Assembly (NCBI GenBank): GCA_965200375.1
Contig: OZ241353.1
Location: forward strand, 682,001 to 746,000
Direction: 5' to 3'
From: VXYL01 sp965200375
Lineage (GTDB): Bacteria; Pseudomonadota; Gammaproteobacteria; Pseudomonadales; Azotimanducaceae
Length of the DNA: 64,000 nucleotides
The notes under the pieces: model-generated
The model's input: only the letters and a program-made list of their open reading frames with translations
Told to the model about the DNA's origin: nothing
The model's database searches: none
In this document: piece by piece, positions 1 through 8,796 of the stretch
How positions within the stretch are numbered: position 1 is the first letter of the stretch
How the letters are laid out: each line of letters opens with the position of its first letter
Translations under genes and position numbers: made by a program

Positions 1-198
1 CTTTCCTTCACCAGCGACTGGCGCTTCTCCCCAGTGCGCTCGAACGAGATCGTGGATGCCCTCATCGCCGCCCGCAAGGATGTCGCCAGCGCCGTCATCG
101 ACGCGCCCAACGGCCACGATTCGTTCCTGCTGCCGAACGAACGCTACTTCGACGTGCTCGGCGGCTATCTGGCCGCGGCAGCCGCCGGGCTCTCCTGA
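1..198 (+). CDS. metX: homoserine O-acetyltransferase/succinyltransferase, C-terminal end (partial)
   Basis: Only the last 65 codons are present; the gene enters from the left edge in frame 1 and ends with TGA. The tail contains SFTSDWRFSP and NGHDSFL, the C-terminal signatures of the MetX alpha/beta-hydrolase family, with the catalytic His in GHD. The enzyme acylates homoserine in methionine synthesis. The next gene is metW, its usual partner, which supports the call. The ORF that starts at 56 in another frame is a shadow over this stretch. Confidence 0.85.
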   Translation, partial: LSFTSDWRFSPVRSNEIVDALIAARKDVASAVIDAPNGHDSFLLPNERYFDVLGGYLAAAAAGLS

Positions 199-209
199 GA
201 GGCACAAGA

Positions 210-818
210 GTGCGGCCGGATCTGGAAATCATCGCCAACCTCATCAACCCGGGGGCGCGGGTGCTGGACCTCGGCTGCGGCAGCGGCGAGCTGCTGGCCC
301 ACCTGGCCGCCCGCAAGGGCGTCAACGGCTACGGCATCGAGAAGGACGCCGCCGAAATCGGCGCCTGCATCCGCGCCGGCGTCAACGTCCTCGAGCACGA
401 TTTGGACGACGGCCTGGCCCGCTTCCCGGACTCGAGCTTCGACATGGTGGTGATGACGGAAACGCTGCAGGCCGTGGCCTCGCCGGCGGAGCTGATCGAC
501 GAGTTGCTGCGCATCGGCGAGGAGTGCGTGGTGACCTTCCCGAACTTCGCGCACTGGCGGTGCCGGCTGCAGCTGGCTACCCGCGGCCGCATGCCGGTGG
601 TGGGGCACCTGCCGCACCAGTGGTTCGACACGCCGAACATCCACCTGTGTACGTTCCGCGACTTCGAGCGGCTGGTCGTCGGCAAGCGCCTGCGCATCAT
701 CGAGCGGTTCGTGGTGGACGCGCGCTATGCGCTGCGGGCCTACGTGAACCGTTTTCCCAACCTGTTCGGCGCCACGGCCTTCTATCGCCTTGGACGTGCC
801 GATCCGGTGGCCGCGTGA
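210..818 (+). CDS. metW: methionine biosynthesis protein MetW, SAM-methyltransferase fold
   Basis: This 202-aa protein opens with a GTG start (VRPDLEII). A Rossmann-type SAM-binding motif LDLGCGSGE sits at about residues 20-28, followed by GIEKD. Central and C-terminal segments such as GHLPHQWFDTPNIH are typical of MetW. MetW is known to work with MetX, affecting homoserine acylation; its exact reaction is not visible here. It lies 11 bp after metX and overlaps the DUF4426 gene by 4 bp, so it is probably co-transcribed. Length is normal for the family. Confidence 0.93.
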   Translation: MRPDLEIIANLINPGARVLDLGCGSGELLAHLAARKGVNGYGIEKDAAEIGACIRAGVNVLEHDLDDGLARFPDSSFDMVVMTETLQAVASPAELIDELLRIGEECVVTFPNFAHWRCRLQLATRGRMPVVGHLPHQWFDTPNIHLCTFRDFERLVVGKRLRIIERFVVDARYALRAYVNRFPNLFGATAFYRLGRADPVAA

Positions 819-1258
819 AGGCAACGCGACGGTGCTGGGCGGTGGCCGCGTTGCTGGCCGCCTGGCTGCTGGCGGCGGCGAGCCAAGCCGAGCAGTTCAA
901 GCTCTTCGGCGAGTGGCAGGTCCACTACGCGGCCTTCAACGCCACGCTGCTGCCGGTGGCGGTGGCGGAGCGCTACGGCATCGTGCGCGGGGCGCGGAAG
1001 GGTCTCTTGAACGTCACCGCGGTGGGACCCGCCGGGCGGGGCGAGGCGGTGTCGCTCTCCGGGCGCTTCCTGAACCTGCTTGGCCAGCCGCAGACGCTGG
1101 CGTTTCGGCGCATCGACGAGGGAGACGCCGTCTACTACCTTGCGGCATTCGACTTCGAGAACGCCGAGACGCTGCGCTTCGAGGTGGATCTGGACCTGCC
1201 CGGCCACGGCCCGGCAGCGCTGCGCTTCCAGCAGCCGCTGTACGTTCCGCATCCTTGA
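815..1258 (+). CDS. DUF4426 secreted protein
   Basis: A 147-aa protein with a GTG start overlapping the metW stop (GTGA). The N-terminus is a cleavable signal peptide: basic residues, then a hydrophobic stretch of Leu and Ala to about residue 25 (SQAEQF), pointing to the periplasm. The mature part is beta-rich, with FGEWQVHYAAFN and LAFRRIDEGDAVYYL, matching DUF4426 proteins found between metW and rdgB in Pseudomonas-like genomes. Function is unknown. The longer ORF in the same frame from position 56 is not coding upstream of 815. Confidence 0.85.
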   Translation: MKATRRCWAVAALLAAWLLAAASQAEQFKLFGEWQVHYAAFNATLLPVAVAERYGIVRGARKGLLNVTAVGPAGRGEAVSLSGRFLNLLGQPQTLAFRRIDEGDAVYYLAAFDFENAETLRFEVDLDLPGHGPAALRFQQPLYVPHP

Positions 1259-1266
1259 CGCCGACA

Positions 1267-1884
1267 GTGCCCAAGGCGCGGCGGCCCAGCCGAGTGGTGG
1301 TGGCCACCGGCAACCAGGGGAAGCTGCGCGAGCTGGCGGCGGCGTTGGCGCCCCTCGGCTTCCAGCTGGCGCCCCAAGGGGAGTTTGGCGTGGTCCCGGC
1401 GCCGGAAACGGCCGCCACCTTCGTGGAGAACGCCATCGGCAAGGCGCGACACGCCGCAGCGCAAACCGGACTGCCGGCCATCGGCGACGATTCGGGCCTC
1501 GTAGTGCCGGCCCTCGGCGACGCGCCCGGCGTGCGCTCGGCCCGCTACGCTGGCGAGGACGCCGACGACGACGCCAACAACGCCAAGCTCCTGGCCGCCC
1601 TCGGCGAGGGCCGCGAGCGGTCCGCGCACTTCTACTGCGCGCTGGCGTTTCTCCGCGACGCTGCGGATCCTGCGCCCGTCGTCGCCACGGGGCGCTGGGA
1701 CGGACGCATCGCCAAGGCGCCGCAAGGCGGGAACGGCTTTGGCTACGATCCGCTGTTCGTTGTTATCGAAAACCCTGAACGGGGCCGAACCGCGGCGCAG
1801 CTCCCGGTCGCCGAAAAGAACCGCCTCTCCCATCGGGGGCAAGCGTGTCGGCGGCTTGCGGCCCTGCTCGGTTCCGGGCCGTGA
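1267..1884 (+). CDS. rdgB: XTP/dITP pyrophosphatase (RdgB/HAM1)
   Basis: A 205-aa protein; GTG at 1267 is the first start just before the conserved VVVATGNQGKLREL. Other family motifs are IGDDSGL (catalytic Asp region), GVRSARYAG, GNGFGYDPLF and the C-terminal LSHRGQA. It hydrolyses non-canonical purine triphosphates (XTP, dITP) in the cytoplasm to keep them out of DNA. The stop overlaps the probable hemW start by 4 bp. The ORF reading open from 790 overlaps DUF4426 in another frame and is not used. Confidence 0.93.
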   Translation: MPKARRPSRVVVATGNQGKLRELAAALAPLGFQLAPQGEFGVVPAPETAATFVENAIGKARHAAAQTGLPAIGDDSGLVVPALGDAPGVRSARYAGEDADDDANNAKLLAALGEGRERSAHFYCALAFLRDAADPAPVVATGRWDGRIAKAPQGGNGFGYDPLFVVIENPERGRTAAQLPVAEKNRLSHRGQACRRLAALLGSGP

Positions 1885-3128
1885 GCGAAGACGGCGACGA
1901 ACAGTCGGCGACGGCCCTCGGCAACGGGGCCGCAACGCTTGCGCTGGCCGCCAGCCGCCCCATCGGCCTCCACGTCCGCTCCCCCCAGGCTCCCCTGGCC
2001 GCCGACGGCAAACCGGCGCTTGCGGTTGCCGCCCAGCGGCCGATCGGCCTCTACGTTCATTTCCCATGGTGCGTCCGCAAGTGCCCCTACTGCGACTTCA
2101 ACTCCCACCCCTTGCGCGGCAGTCTCGCCGAAGCGGACTACGTCGAAGCGCTGCTCCTGGACTTGCGGCGCGAACTCGAGCGGTTCGACGGGCGGCGCGT
2201 CGCCACCGTGTTCTTCGGCGGCGGCACGCCCAGCCTGTTCGCCCCGGCCAGCTTCGGCCGACTGCTCTCGGCGGTGCCCGGGACGCCGGCGGAGGCGACC
2301 CTGGAGGCCAACCCCGGCGCTGCCGAGCACGGGGACTTCGCCGCCTACCGCCGCGCCGGCATCACCCGCGTGTCGCTAGGCGCCCAGAGCTTCGACGACG
2401 CCCAGCTGGCCCGCCTGGGCCGCATCCACAGCGCCGAGGACACGCGCCGGGCGGCACGGGCGCTGGCCGGCGCCGGCTTCGGGAGCTTCAACCTGGACCT
2501 GATGTACGGCCTGCCGGGGCAGTCCGTCGCTGCCGCGCTCGCGGATCTGGAAGAAGCCGTCCGCCTGGGACCGCCGCACATCTCCTGGTATCAGCTCGCC
2601 ATCGAGCCGAAGACCGAGTTCGCGGCCCGGCCGCCGCCCGGACTGCCGACCACGGACCAGGCCGCGGACATCGAAGAAGCCGGCGTCGAGCTGCTGGCGC
2701 GACACGGCTATCGGCGCTACGAAGTGTCGGCCTTCGCAAGGGACGGCCACCGCTGCCGCCACAACCTCAACTACTGGCGTTTCGGCGACTACGCCGGCAT
2801 CGGCGCCGGGGCCCACGGCAAGGCCACCACCCTGGCCGGCATCCATCGCACCGCCAAGCCGGCGCCGCCCCGTCTCTATCTGCGCGGCGATCCCGCCACG
2901 GTGCTCGCCGTGCCGCCGGCGGAACGCGCAGCGGAGTTCATGATGAACGCCTTGCGCCTTGTCGATGGCGTTGCCGCCCGCCGCTTCGTGGAAGGCACGG
3001 GCCTGCCCTGGGCGACCGTGCAGGCCACGGTGGCCGAACTCGAGAGCTGGGACCTCGTGCGCCCGGGCCGGCTGGCGCTGACGCCCCGCGGCCTGCGCCA
3101 GCTGGACGCGGTGGTGGCTCGGTTCTAA
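1881..3128 (+). CDS. hemW: HemW-like radical SAM protein
   Basis: A 415-aa protein using GTG at 1881, overlapping the rdgB stop (GTGA). The radical-SAM cluster motif is CVRKCPYC (Cys 64, 68, 71), followed by DFNSH; FFGGGTPS, EANPG, SLGAQSFDD and GLPGQ fit the HemN/HemW family. HemW is known as a heme-binding chaperone in heme trafficking rather than a coproporphyrinogen oxidase. The first 53 residues are an extra N-terminal extension that repeats the domain start: RPIGLHVRSP at about 26-35 and RPIGLYVHFP at about 53-62. An alternative in-frame GTG is at 1845. Confidence 0.9.
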   Translation: MSEDGDEQSATALGNGAATLALAASRPIGLHVRSPQAPLAADGKPALAVAAQRPIGLYVHFPWCVRKCPYCDFNSHPLRGSLAEADYVEALLLDLRRELERFDGRRVATVFFGGGTPSLFAPASFGRLLSAVPGTPAEATLEANPGAAEHGDFAAYRRAGITRVSLGAQSFDDAQLARLGRIHSAEDTRRAARALAGAGFGSFNLDLMYGLPGQSVAAALADLEEAVRLGPPHISWYQLAIEPKTEFAARPPPGLPTTDQAADIEEAGVELLARHGYRRYEVSAFARDGHRCRHNLNYWRFGDYAGIGAGAHGKATTLAGIHRTAKPAPPRLYLRGDPATVLAVPPAERAAEFMMNALRLVDGVAARRFVEGTGLPWATVQATVAELESWDLVRPGRLALTPRGLRQLDAVVARF

Positions 3129-3166
3129 CCCAGGATGTCGGCGGCCGAGGCGTCGCTGGCGCGGCT

Positions 3167-3847
3167 TCAAGCGCGCCGATAGCGGAACTCGAACACGCGC
3201 CGACCCTGGGCGACGGCCTTGGCCTCGAAGGGCGTCTGCGGGCGGTGCCCGGGCCTTGCCGCCGGGCCGCCGGCGAGGGCGGGTTCGGCATCGAGCACGG
3301 CGCGCATCTGTTCGGCGTAGTGCGGCCAGTCGGTAGCCAGGCGCAGGATGCCGCCAGCGGCCAGGCAGGCTGCGGCCCGGGCCGCGAACGCGGCATCCAC
3401 GAGACGCCGTTTGTGGTGGCGCTTCTTTGGCCACGGGTCCGGGAAGTAGACGTGCAGGCGGCAGACGCTGCCGCCGTCCAGCCGCGCCAGGAGGTCCGAA
3501 CCTTCGGCGGCGGCGATGCGCACGTTGCCCAGCTGCTCGCGCTCGCAGGCCAGCATCAAGGCCCCGAAGCCGGGCCGGTACACGTCCACGCCCAGACAGT
3601 TCCAGTCCGGCCGCGCCTGGGCGAAGGCCGCCAACGCATGGCCGTTGCCGAAGCCGACTTCCACCGCCAACGGCGCCCGGCGCCCAAACGCCGCGGCAAG
3701 GCGGCCCGAGAGGTCCGTCCCGGGCGCGTCCACGACATAGTCAGGCGCCAGGGTGGCCAGCGCCCGTGCCTGGGCCGCTGTCGCCCGCCCGCGATGGCGC
3801 ACGTAGACGCGGGGAGTCTCCCGCGGCAACCGGCACGGATCGCTCAT
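3167..3847 (-). CDS. trmB: tRNA (guanine-N7-)-methyltransferase
   Basis: A 226-aa protein beginning MSDPCRLPRE at 3847; its ATG overlaps the stop of the upstream helicase gene (ATGA). SAM-binding motif VEVGFGNGHAL is at about residues 64-74, and the family signature YFPDPWPKKRHHKRR follows. C-terminal RPQTPFEAKA and VFEFRYRRA are typical of TrmB. It methylates G46 of tRNA. The much longer reading frame running to 8290 is a chance extension through the antisense of the helicase and is not real. Confidence 0.94.
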   Translation of the reverse strand: MSDPCRLPRETPRVYVRHRGRATAAQARALATLAPDYVVDAPGTDLSGRLAAAFGRRAPLAVEVGFGNGHALAAFAQARPDWNCLGVDVYRPGFGALMLACEREQLGNVRIAAAEGSDLLARLDGGSVCRLHVYFPDPWPKKRHHKRRLVDAAFAARAAACLAAGGILRLATDWPHYAEQMRAVLDAEPALAGGPAARPGHRPQTPFEAKAVAQGRRVFEFRYRRA

Positions 3848-6800
3848 CGCTGAACGGTCGTCGTCTGTCGACCGGTCGCGGTCTCCGCGTCCACCGGGGG
3901 GCCGGGGGCCTTGGGCGGCTCGAAGTACACGCCCTTGTGGTCCCGGACCACGTCGAGATGTCGCGCCAGCGTCGGCAGGTACGGGCTGAGACGGGCGGGC
4001 TCGCCGTTGATGGTGTGCGTGGCGAGGCGGCGGCGACGGCGGCACAGCGCGACCAGGTGCGGCAGCAGCGCGTCCAGCCCGGGGTGGTCCGGAGGCAGGG
4101 CGATGGCCAGGCGCCGTCCGTGGTTCTCGGAGACGAGCGCCAGCTGGCCTTCGAACCAACCGAGGTGGTTCGCCCCTTGGCGGCGCGGCAGACCCGGCTG
4201 CGCGAGCCTGAGACCGCAGGGCGACACCGGGTCCAGGGCGTTGATCCAGAAACCGCCTTCGTCGACGCCGAGCCGCTCCAGCGTACGCACCGCCGCCGGC
4301 AGCGCGAACTGAGGCCCCGACAGTTCCTCGAAGAACAGCCCCGCCACCACTTCCCCGGCCAGTTCCATCAAGCGCAGAGCCGGGAACACCGCCCCCCAAC
4401 GGAACGCGCCGCCCTCCCGGTTGGCTTGCTCGCGGCTGAGGATGCCGTAGCGGTCGAGCAGCATCCGGCAGCGCTCCTTGGCAGCCTCCAGCTGTTCGAG
4501 ACGGCCAGCCGCCGTTGGCGGGGGTTCCAGCCGATGCCAGGAGCCCGGCCAGCCGAGCGCCGCCAGCCGCGCCCGGTTGCGCGCCCGGCGGTGCCGGCGG
4601 CCGAAGCCGCCGGGGCCCGGTTCCGCGGCGGGCGCATCGTCGGCCTTGCCCAGCGCGAAGCCGCGGCTGTGCCCCACGGCCAGCGGGCGGAAGCCGTCCG
4701 CGGCGATGCGGCCGGCCCACACCGCCCGCCAGAACGCGGCGTTGAAGGCGTGGGCGCTGGCCGCCGAGGCATCCAGCAACTGCGCGAACGTGTAGCGGGC
4801 GTCGGCATCCTTGAACGCGGCCGGCATGTCTTCGGCGGCATCTTCGCCAGCGGCGGCGTCTTCGCCCGCGGCGGCGTCTTCGCCCGCGGCGGCGTCTTCG
4901 CCCGTGGCGGCGTCTTCGTCCGTGGCCGCATCTTCCGCCACCGGCAGCGCGGCAAGAACGCAGTCCTCGTCGAAGCCGACCGCGATGGTCTCCTTGCCGA
5001 CGCCGCGCCAGCGCAGGCCAGCGTTGGCGGCGGCATCCTCCAAGGCCGCGCCGGCGTCGCCGACGAGCCGTGGCGGCAGCGCCTCGTGCAGCCAGAATCC
5101 CACCGGCGCGGCGTAGCCTCGCAGCCGCTCCAGCGCCTCGTCGGCCGAACTCTCCCGGCCAAGGGCATGCCAGCGGGCCAGGAACGGCGCCAGCTGGACC
5201 GTCGGCCGCGGTTCGAAGACGGGCCTCGCCGCCGCCCGCTGGAAGCGGATCAGCGTCTCCAGATTGGCCGCGTCGCAGTAGTGCTCGGCGCGGGAACCGG
5301 CCAGCAGCGGCCCGCTCACGATCGCCCCGTCGGCCAACAGCGCCTCCAGGACGGCCTCCACGTTCGCAAACGGCAGCAGCGCCGCGAGCTCCCTGGCGGT
5401 GCGCGGGCCGTAGAACTGGAGCATCTCGCCGGCTTGGCGGACCGTGTCGGTGGCGAGGTCGATCTGCGGATGCACCAGAAACTCGCTGGCACCGAAGGCG
5501 ACGCGACGCAGTCCGTCCGGCACCGGCACCTCTGCGAACCACTCCGCCACCGGAATCGCCACCCGCTCCTTCGCCCACTCCTTCAACTCCTCGGCGCCGA
5601 TCGGCGCGTAGCCGGCGCGGGTGCGCTGGGTCTTGGACTCGAACTCGGCCACCACGGCCGCGTCGATGGCCGGTCGCAGATCCTGGTCGAACACGGCCTG
5701 GCGGACGAGGTCGTCCCCCAGCGCCGAAGGCTCCCCATGCTCCGGCGTGTCGTCGGCGTACATGTAGCGGCCGATCTGGTTGAAGGCGATGTCGGCAGCG
5801 AACGGGCTTGGCGCGGCCATCGACGCCAGCGACCAGGGCAGTTCGCCGGCGGCCAGCCGTTCGAGCACCGCCAACGTCGCCCCGAGGTCGAACTCGTCCT
5901 TGAGGCAGGTGCGCCAAGTCTCCAGCAGCACCGGGAAGTCCGGCAGCGGCTTGGCGGCCGTCATCAGCTTCTTGGCCTGCAACCGGGTGAGCCACAGCGG
6001 CATGCGCTGCTTGAAGCTGCGCTTGGTGAGCAAGAGGGCCCGCCCGGCACATTCCCGGAAGCGGGCGCCGAAGAAGCCCGATGCCTCCAGCGTCTGCCGC
6101 AGCAGCGCCTCGAAGTTGGCCGGCGACACCAGGCCCAGCAGCAGCGCCGGGTCCACCGCCTGCTTCGTCTGCACGGCGATGGCGTTGTTGTCCGCGTACA
6201 CCTCGGCCTGGCCCGGGAACCGCTGCTGCCAAGCGGCCCGCAGCGCCAGCGCCAGCGGCTGGTTGACGCGCCCGCCCCACAGCGTGTGCAGGATCACCTG
6301 CTGCTCTCTGTCCGGCCCCCGGTAGCCGCCGGGGCCGGCGTGGACATGCTCGATCAGCAGGTGGTTGGCGTGGGGCAGGTCGCAGCCGGTCGCTTGCCGT
6401 TGCCGTTCGAGGAAGCCGGCGAGTTCGTCCGCGGCGCTGGCGTCGAATCCGAGCCCGCGCAGCACGGCCTCCAGGCCGGATCGGTCGCGGTTGGCGAGCC
6501 GGTCGTTGGCGGCCTCCAGGAACTCGCCGATGCGCTGCGAGAAGTGGAAGCTGCGGGCGTTGTCCTCGGCCCGCCAGAACGGCGTGCCGGCCCGCGTCGA
6601 GGCCGCTCGCACCAGCACGTCGCTGTGGGTGATGCGCTGGATCCGCCACGCTTGGGAACCCAGGTTGAACGCCTCGCCGACCTTCGCTTCCCACACGAAC
6701 TCCTCGTCCAGCTCGCCGATGACGGCGCCGGAGTCCGCATGCCGCAGCGCGAAGTAGCCGCGATCCGGGATGGTGCCGCCAGAGGTGTACAGGGCGAACG

Positions 6801-8265
6801 CCGCGCCCTGGCGGGCGGCGACGACGCCGGCGATGCGGTCGAAGGCGACGCGCGGCTTGAGATCGCGGATGCGCGTGCCGGCGTAGCGCCCGGCGAGCAT
6901 CTCGATCACCAGATCGAAATGTTCCCGAGGCAGCGTCGCATAGGGCGCGGCGCGGGCGAGAACGCGGAACAGCTCGTCCACCTGCCAGGATTCGGAGGCC
7001 ACGCAGGAGACGACGATCTGCGCCAGCACGTCCAGCGGATTGGCCAGCGGTTCGAGGGGTTCCAGATCCCGCTCCCGCACCGCCTTGGCCAGCGCCGCGG
7101 CGACCAGGAAGTCCTTTGCGAAGGTAGGGAACAGCTGGCCTCGGCTGACCTCGCCGACGCGATGGCCGGCCCGCCCGATGCGCTGCAAGGCGGCGGCGAT
7201 GGAGGGCGGCGACTGCACCAGCACCACTTCGTCCAGGTCGCCGATGTCGATGCCCATCTCCAGGGAGCTCGTCGCCACGATGGCGCGCAGCTCGCCGCCC
7301 TTCAGCCGCTGCTCCACCTCGGTGCGGATCTCCCGCGCCAGCGAGCCGTGGTGGGCGTACGCCACCGGCGCCGGCGCATCGCCGTTCACGGCGAGGGCGA
7401 CCTTTTCCGCCAGACGCCGGCTGTTGGCGAAGAACAGCGTCGACCGATTGCCGCGGATCACCTCCCGGAACGTGTCCGCCAGCGGCGTCCACACCGGCTG
7501 GCCGTTTTCCGCGGCCACTCGGGCAGCGGGCGGAAAGCGCACCTCGAGGGCGATGCGCTTGGCGCTCTCGGCCTCGACGATGCCCACCGGACGCGCCTCG
7601 CCGGCTTCGCCCCGACCGCCGACGAAGCTCGCCACCGCCGCCAGCGGCCGCACCGTGGCGGAGAGGGCGACGCGCTGCACCTCGCCAGCGATGGCCACCA
7701 GCCGTTCGAGGGCCGTCATCAGCTGGACGCCGCGGCGGTTTTCCACCACCGCGTGGATTTCGTCCAGGATGACGGTCTCCACCGTGGCGAGCGCCTGCCG
7801 CCCGCGCACCGTGGTGAGCAGCAGATTCAGGCTCTCCGGCGTGGTGATGAGCAGCTCCGGCGGCCGGCGCAGCATCCGCTGCCGCTCGCCTTGTTCCGTG
7901 TCGCCGCTGCGGGTTTGCACGCGCAGGTTCGGGAAGGGCAGATCCGCGGCGGCGAACCGCGCCCGGATCGCCGCGACGGGGCCGGTGAGATTGGCGCGGA
8001 TGTCGTTGTTCAGCGCCTTGAGCGGCGAGACGTAGAGCACCCGGGTGGCGCCGGGCTCGGATTCGCCAGTGGCGAAGGCGTTGATCGCCCACAGGAACGC
8101 CGTCAGCGTCTTGCCGCTGCCGGTGGGCGCGGTGGCCAGCAGGTGCTCGCCGGCGGCGATCCGCGGCCAGGCGCGGCGCTGCACGTCCGTAGGCTTGCCG
8201 AACGCGTCCTGGAACCAGCGGCGGATCTCCGGGTGGAACTGATCGAGAGCGGCCACGGCGTACAC
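3844..8265 (-). CDS. lhr: Lhr-type large ATP-dependent helicase
   Basis: A 1473-aa superfamily 2 helicase with GTG start at 8265 (VYAVAALDQF). Walker A is TGSGKT at about 48-53 and the DEIH box is at 168-171. SSLEMGIDIGDLDEV and QRIGRAGHR form the C-terminal helicase motifs, followed by long Lhr-specific regions. Length fits the Lhr family, linked in other bacteria to DNA repair. An Asp/Glu-Ala hexapeptide repeat (about residues 1111-1143) interrupts the C-terminal part. The gene is translationally coupled to trmB. Confidence 0.9.
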   Translation of the reverse strand: MYAVAALDQFHPEIRRWFQDAFGKPTDVQRRAWPRIAAGEHLLATAPTGSGKTLTAFLWAINAFATGESEPGATRVLYVSPLKALNNDIRANLTGPVAAIRARFAAADLPFPNLRVQTRSGDTEQGERQRMLRRPPELLITTPESLNLLLTTVRGRQALATVETVILDEIHAVVENRRGVQLMTALERLVAIAGEVQRVALSATVRPLAAVASFVGGRGEAGEARPVGIVEAESAKRIALEVRFPPAARVAAENGQPVWTPLADTFREVIRGNRSTLFFANSRRLAEKVALAVNGDAPAPVAYAHHGSLAREIRTEVEQRLKGGELRAIVATSSLEMGIDIGDLDEVVLVQSPPSIAAALQRIGRAGHRVGEVSRGQLFPTFAKDFLVAAALAKAVRERDLEPLEPLANPLDVLAQIVVSCVASESWQVDELFRVLARAAPYATLPREHFDLVIEMLAGRYAGTRIRDLKPRVAFDRIAGVVAARQGAAFALYTSGGTIPDRGYFALRHADSGAVIGELDEEFVWEAKVGEAFNLGSQAWRIQRITHSDVLVRAASTRAGTPFWRAEDNARSFHFSQRIGEFLEAANDRLANRDRSGLEAVLRGLGFDASAADELAGFLERQRQATGCDLPHANHLLIEHVHAGPGGYRGPDREQQVILHTLWGGRVNQPLALALRAAWQQRFPGQAEVYADNNAIAVQTKQAVDPALLLGLVSPANFEALLRQTLEASGFFGARFRECAGRALLLTKRSFKQRMPLWLTRLQAKKLMTAAKPLPDFPVLLETWRTCLKDEFDLGATLAVLERLAAGELPWSLASMAAPSPFAADIAFNQIGRYMYADDTPEHGEPSALGDDLVRQAVFDQDLRPAIDAAVVAEFESKTQRTRAGYAPIGAEELKEWAKERVAIPVAEWFAEVPVPDGLRRVAFGASEFLVHPQIDLATDTVRQAGEMLQFYGPRTARELAALLPFANVEAVLEALLADGAIVSGPLLAGSRAEHYCDAANLETLIRFQRAAARPVFEPRPTVQLAPFLARWHALGRESSADEALERLRGYAAPVGFWLHEALPPRLVGDAGAALEDAAANAGLRWRGVGKETIAVGFDEDCVLAALPVAEDAATDEDAATGEDAAAGEDAAAGEDAAAGEDAAEDMPAAFKDADARYTFAQLLDASAASAHAFNAAFWRAVWAGRIAADGFRPLAVGHSRGFALGKADDAPAAEPGPGGFGRRHRRARNRARLAALGWPGSWHRLEPPPTAAGRLEQLEAAKERCRMLLDRYGILSREQANREGGAFRWGAVFPALRLMELAGEVVAGLFFEELSGPQFALPAAVRTLERLGVDEGGFWINALDPVSPCGLRLAQPGLPRRQGANHLGWFEGQLALVSENHGRRLAIALPPDHPGLDALLPHLVALCRRRRRLATHTINGEPARLSPYLPTLARHLDVVRDHKGVYFEPPKAPGPPVDAETATGRQTTTVQR
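4831..4936 (-). repeat. 18-bp tandem repeat inside the Lhr-type helicase gene
   Basis: About five copies of an 18-base unit (ggcggcgtcttcgcccgc on the plus strand, with small variants) run in tandem. On the coding strand they encode GEDAAA repeats, flanked by DEDAAT and EDAAED variants. Because the unit is a multiple of three, copy-number change would keep the frame. It looks like an acidic linker expansion. Confidence 0.9.
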
Positions 8266-8574
8266 GGCGTCCGAACGGGCGAGAGAGCATACGCAGTGCG
8301 CGGGGTGCGATGTGGCCTAGCCGCGGTCCCCTGAGCCTGTAGAGGCGCTAAGGACATGGGCATGAACGAAGCCGCGCCGCTGCAAGCGGGCTCGTCTATC
8401 GACCGGCTCTATCGCAACGACGCCACTGCCAAGGTCCGCCTCGCGGTGCGAAAACTTGCCAGCCTTGGCGACAACGAAAGCGGCGCGGCGAGCGTTCGAG
8501 CTCGGTTTACCAATCGTTGCGGGCAAGGCTTGTGTCGGTTGGAAGTCGCGCTGCCAGTGTGCCTTGAGAGCGCT
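8266..8574. other. intergenic stretch, no gene assigned
   Basis: Between the start of the helicase gene and the end of the small minus-strand peptide gene. The part from about 8500 is homologous to sequence near 49295, including the shared word caatcgttgcgg, and forms the outer end of a duplicated cassette. A 141-codon plus-strand ORF (8356-8781) runs through here but is antisense to the conserved peptide gene and has no recognisable feature. A helicase promoter is expected here but none stood out. Confidence 0.5.
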
Positions 8575-8775
8575 CTAAGGGCAGACCGGGGGGTTCACGC
8601 CCATCTCGCCCGATGTGGGCATCCGGTAAGTCGGAGCCGGAACGGGGCAAGTGGTTTCCCAAGTGGTAACCGTGGGGCCCCTGTCGCTGCCACTCCAAGT
8701 GCCGCCGAGATAGAGCTTGCTAAGCCGCGGCGGTTTCCAAACCGCCGCTTGCCTGGTCGTCGTTTGTTCCGCCAT
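8575..8775 (-). CDS. putative RiPP-like precursor peptide, paralogue A
   Basis: A 66-aa peptide starting ATG at 8775 with an AGGAG ribosome site 7 bases upstream. The N-terminal half is almost identical to the peptide at 49385-49576: 24 of the first 29 residues match, including AAVWKPPRL and LGGT-SG. The pattern W-x-x-P-x-L-x-x-L-x-L-x-x-T-x-S-G (residues 13-29) has the same spacing as leaders of paeninodin-type lasso peptides. The C-terminal half is divergent, with two Cys (about 43 and 65) and a shared YRMP-SGE motif. There is no Asp/Glu 7-9 residues after the expected cut, so a true lasso ring is unlikely. No modifying enzymes lie nearby. Function unknown; reality of the ORF rests on the conserved paralogue and ribosome site. 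Confidence 0.65.
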   Translation of the reverse strand: MAEQTTTRQAAVWKPPRLSKLYLGGTWSGSDRGPTVTTWETTCPVPAPTYRMPTSGEMGVNPPVCP

Positions 8776-8796
8776 CGTTGAACTCCTGTCAGTCGC

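Noticed and set aside
3167..8334. Very long overlapping ORFs on both strands (over 1600 codons each) across the helicase region
   Set aside because: They are GC-driven shadow frames: Arg/Pro/Ala-rich without motifs. The frame at 3844-8265 has full helicase motifs, and only the 3167-3847 part of the long minus frame is real (trmB).
8575..8775. Calling the small peptides true lasso peptides
   Set aside because: The leader spacing matches, but no Asp/Glu occurs at core position 7-9 and no B1, B2 or cyclase gene is present. Kept only as RiPP-like.
8356..8781. 141-codon plus-strand ORF
   Set aside because: It is antisense to the peptide gene that is conserved in the second cassette, and it shows no motif.
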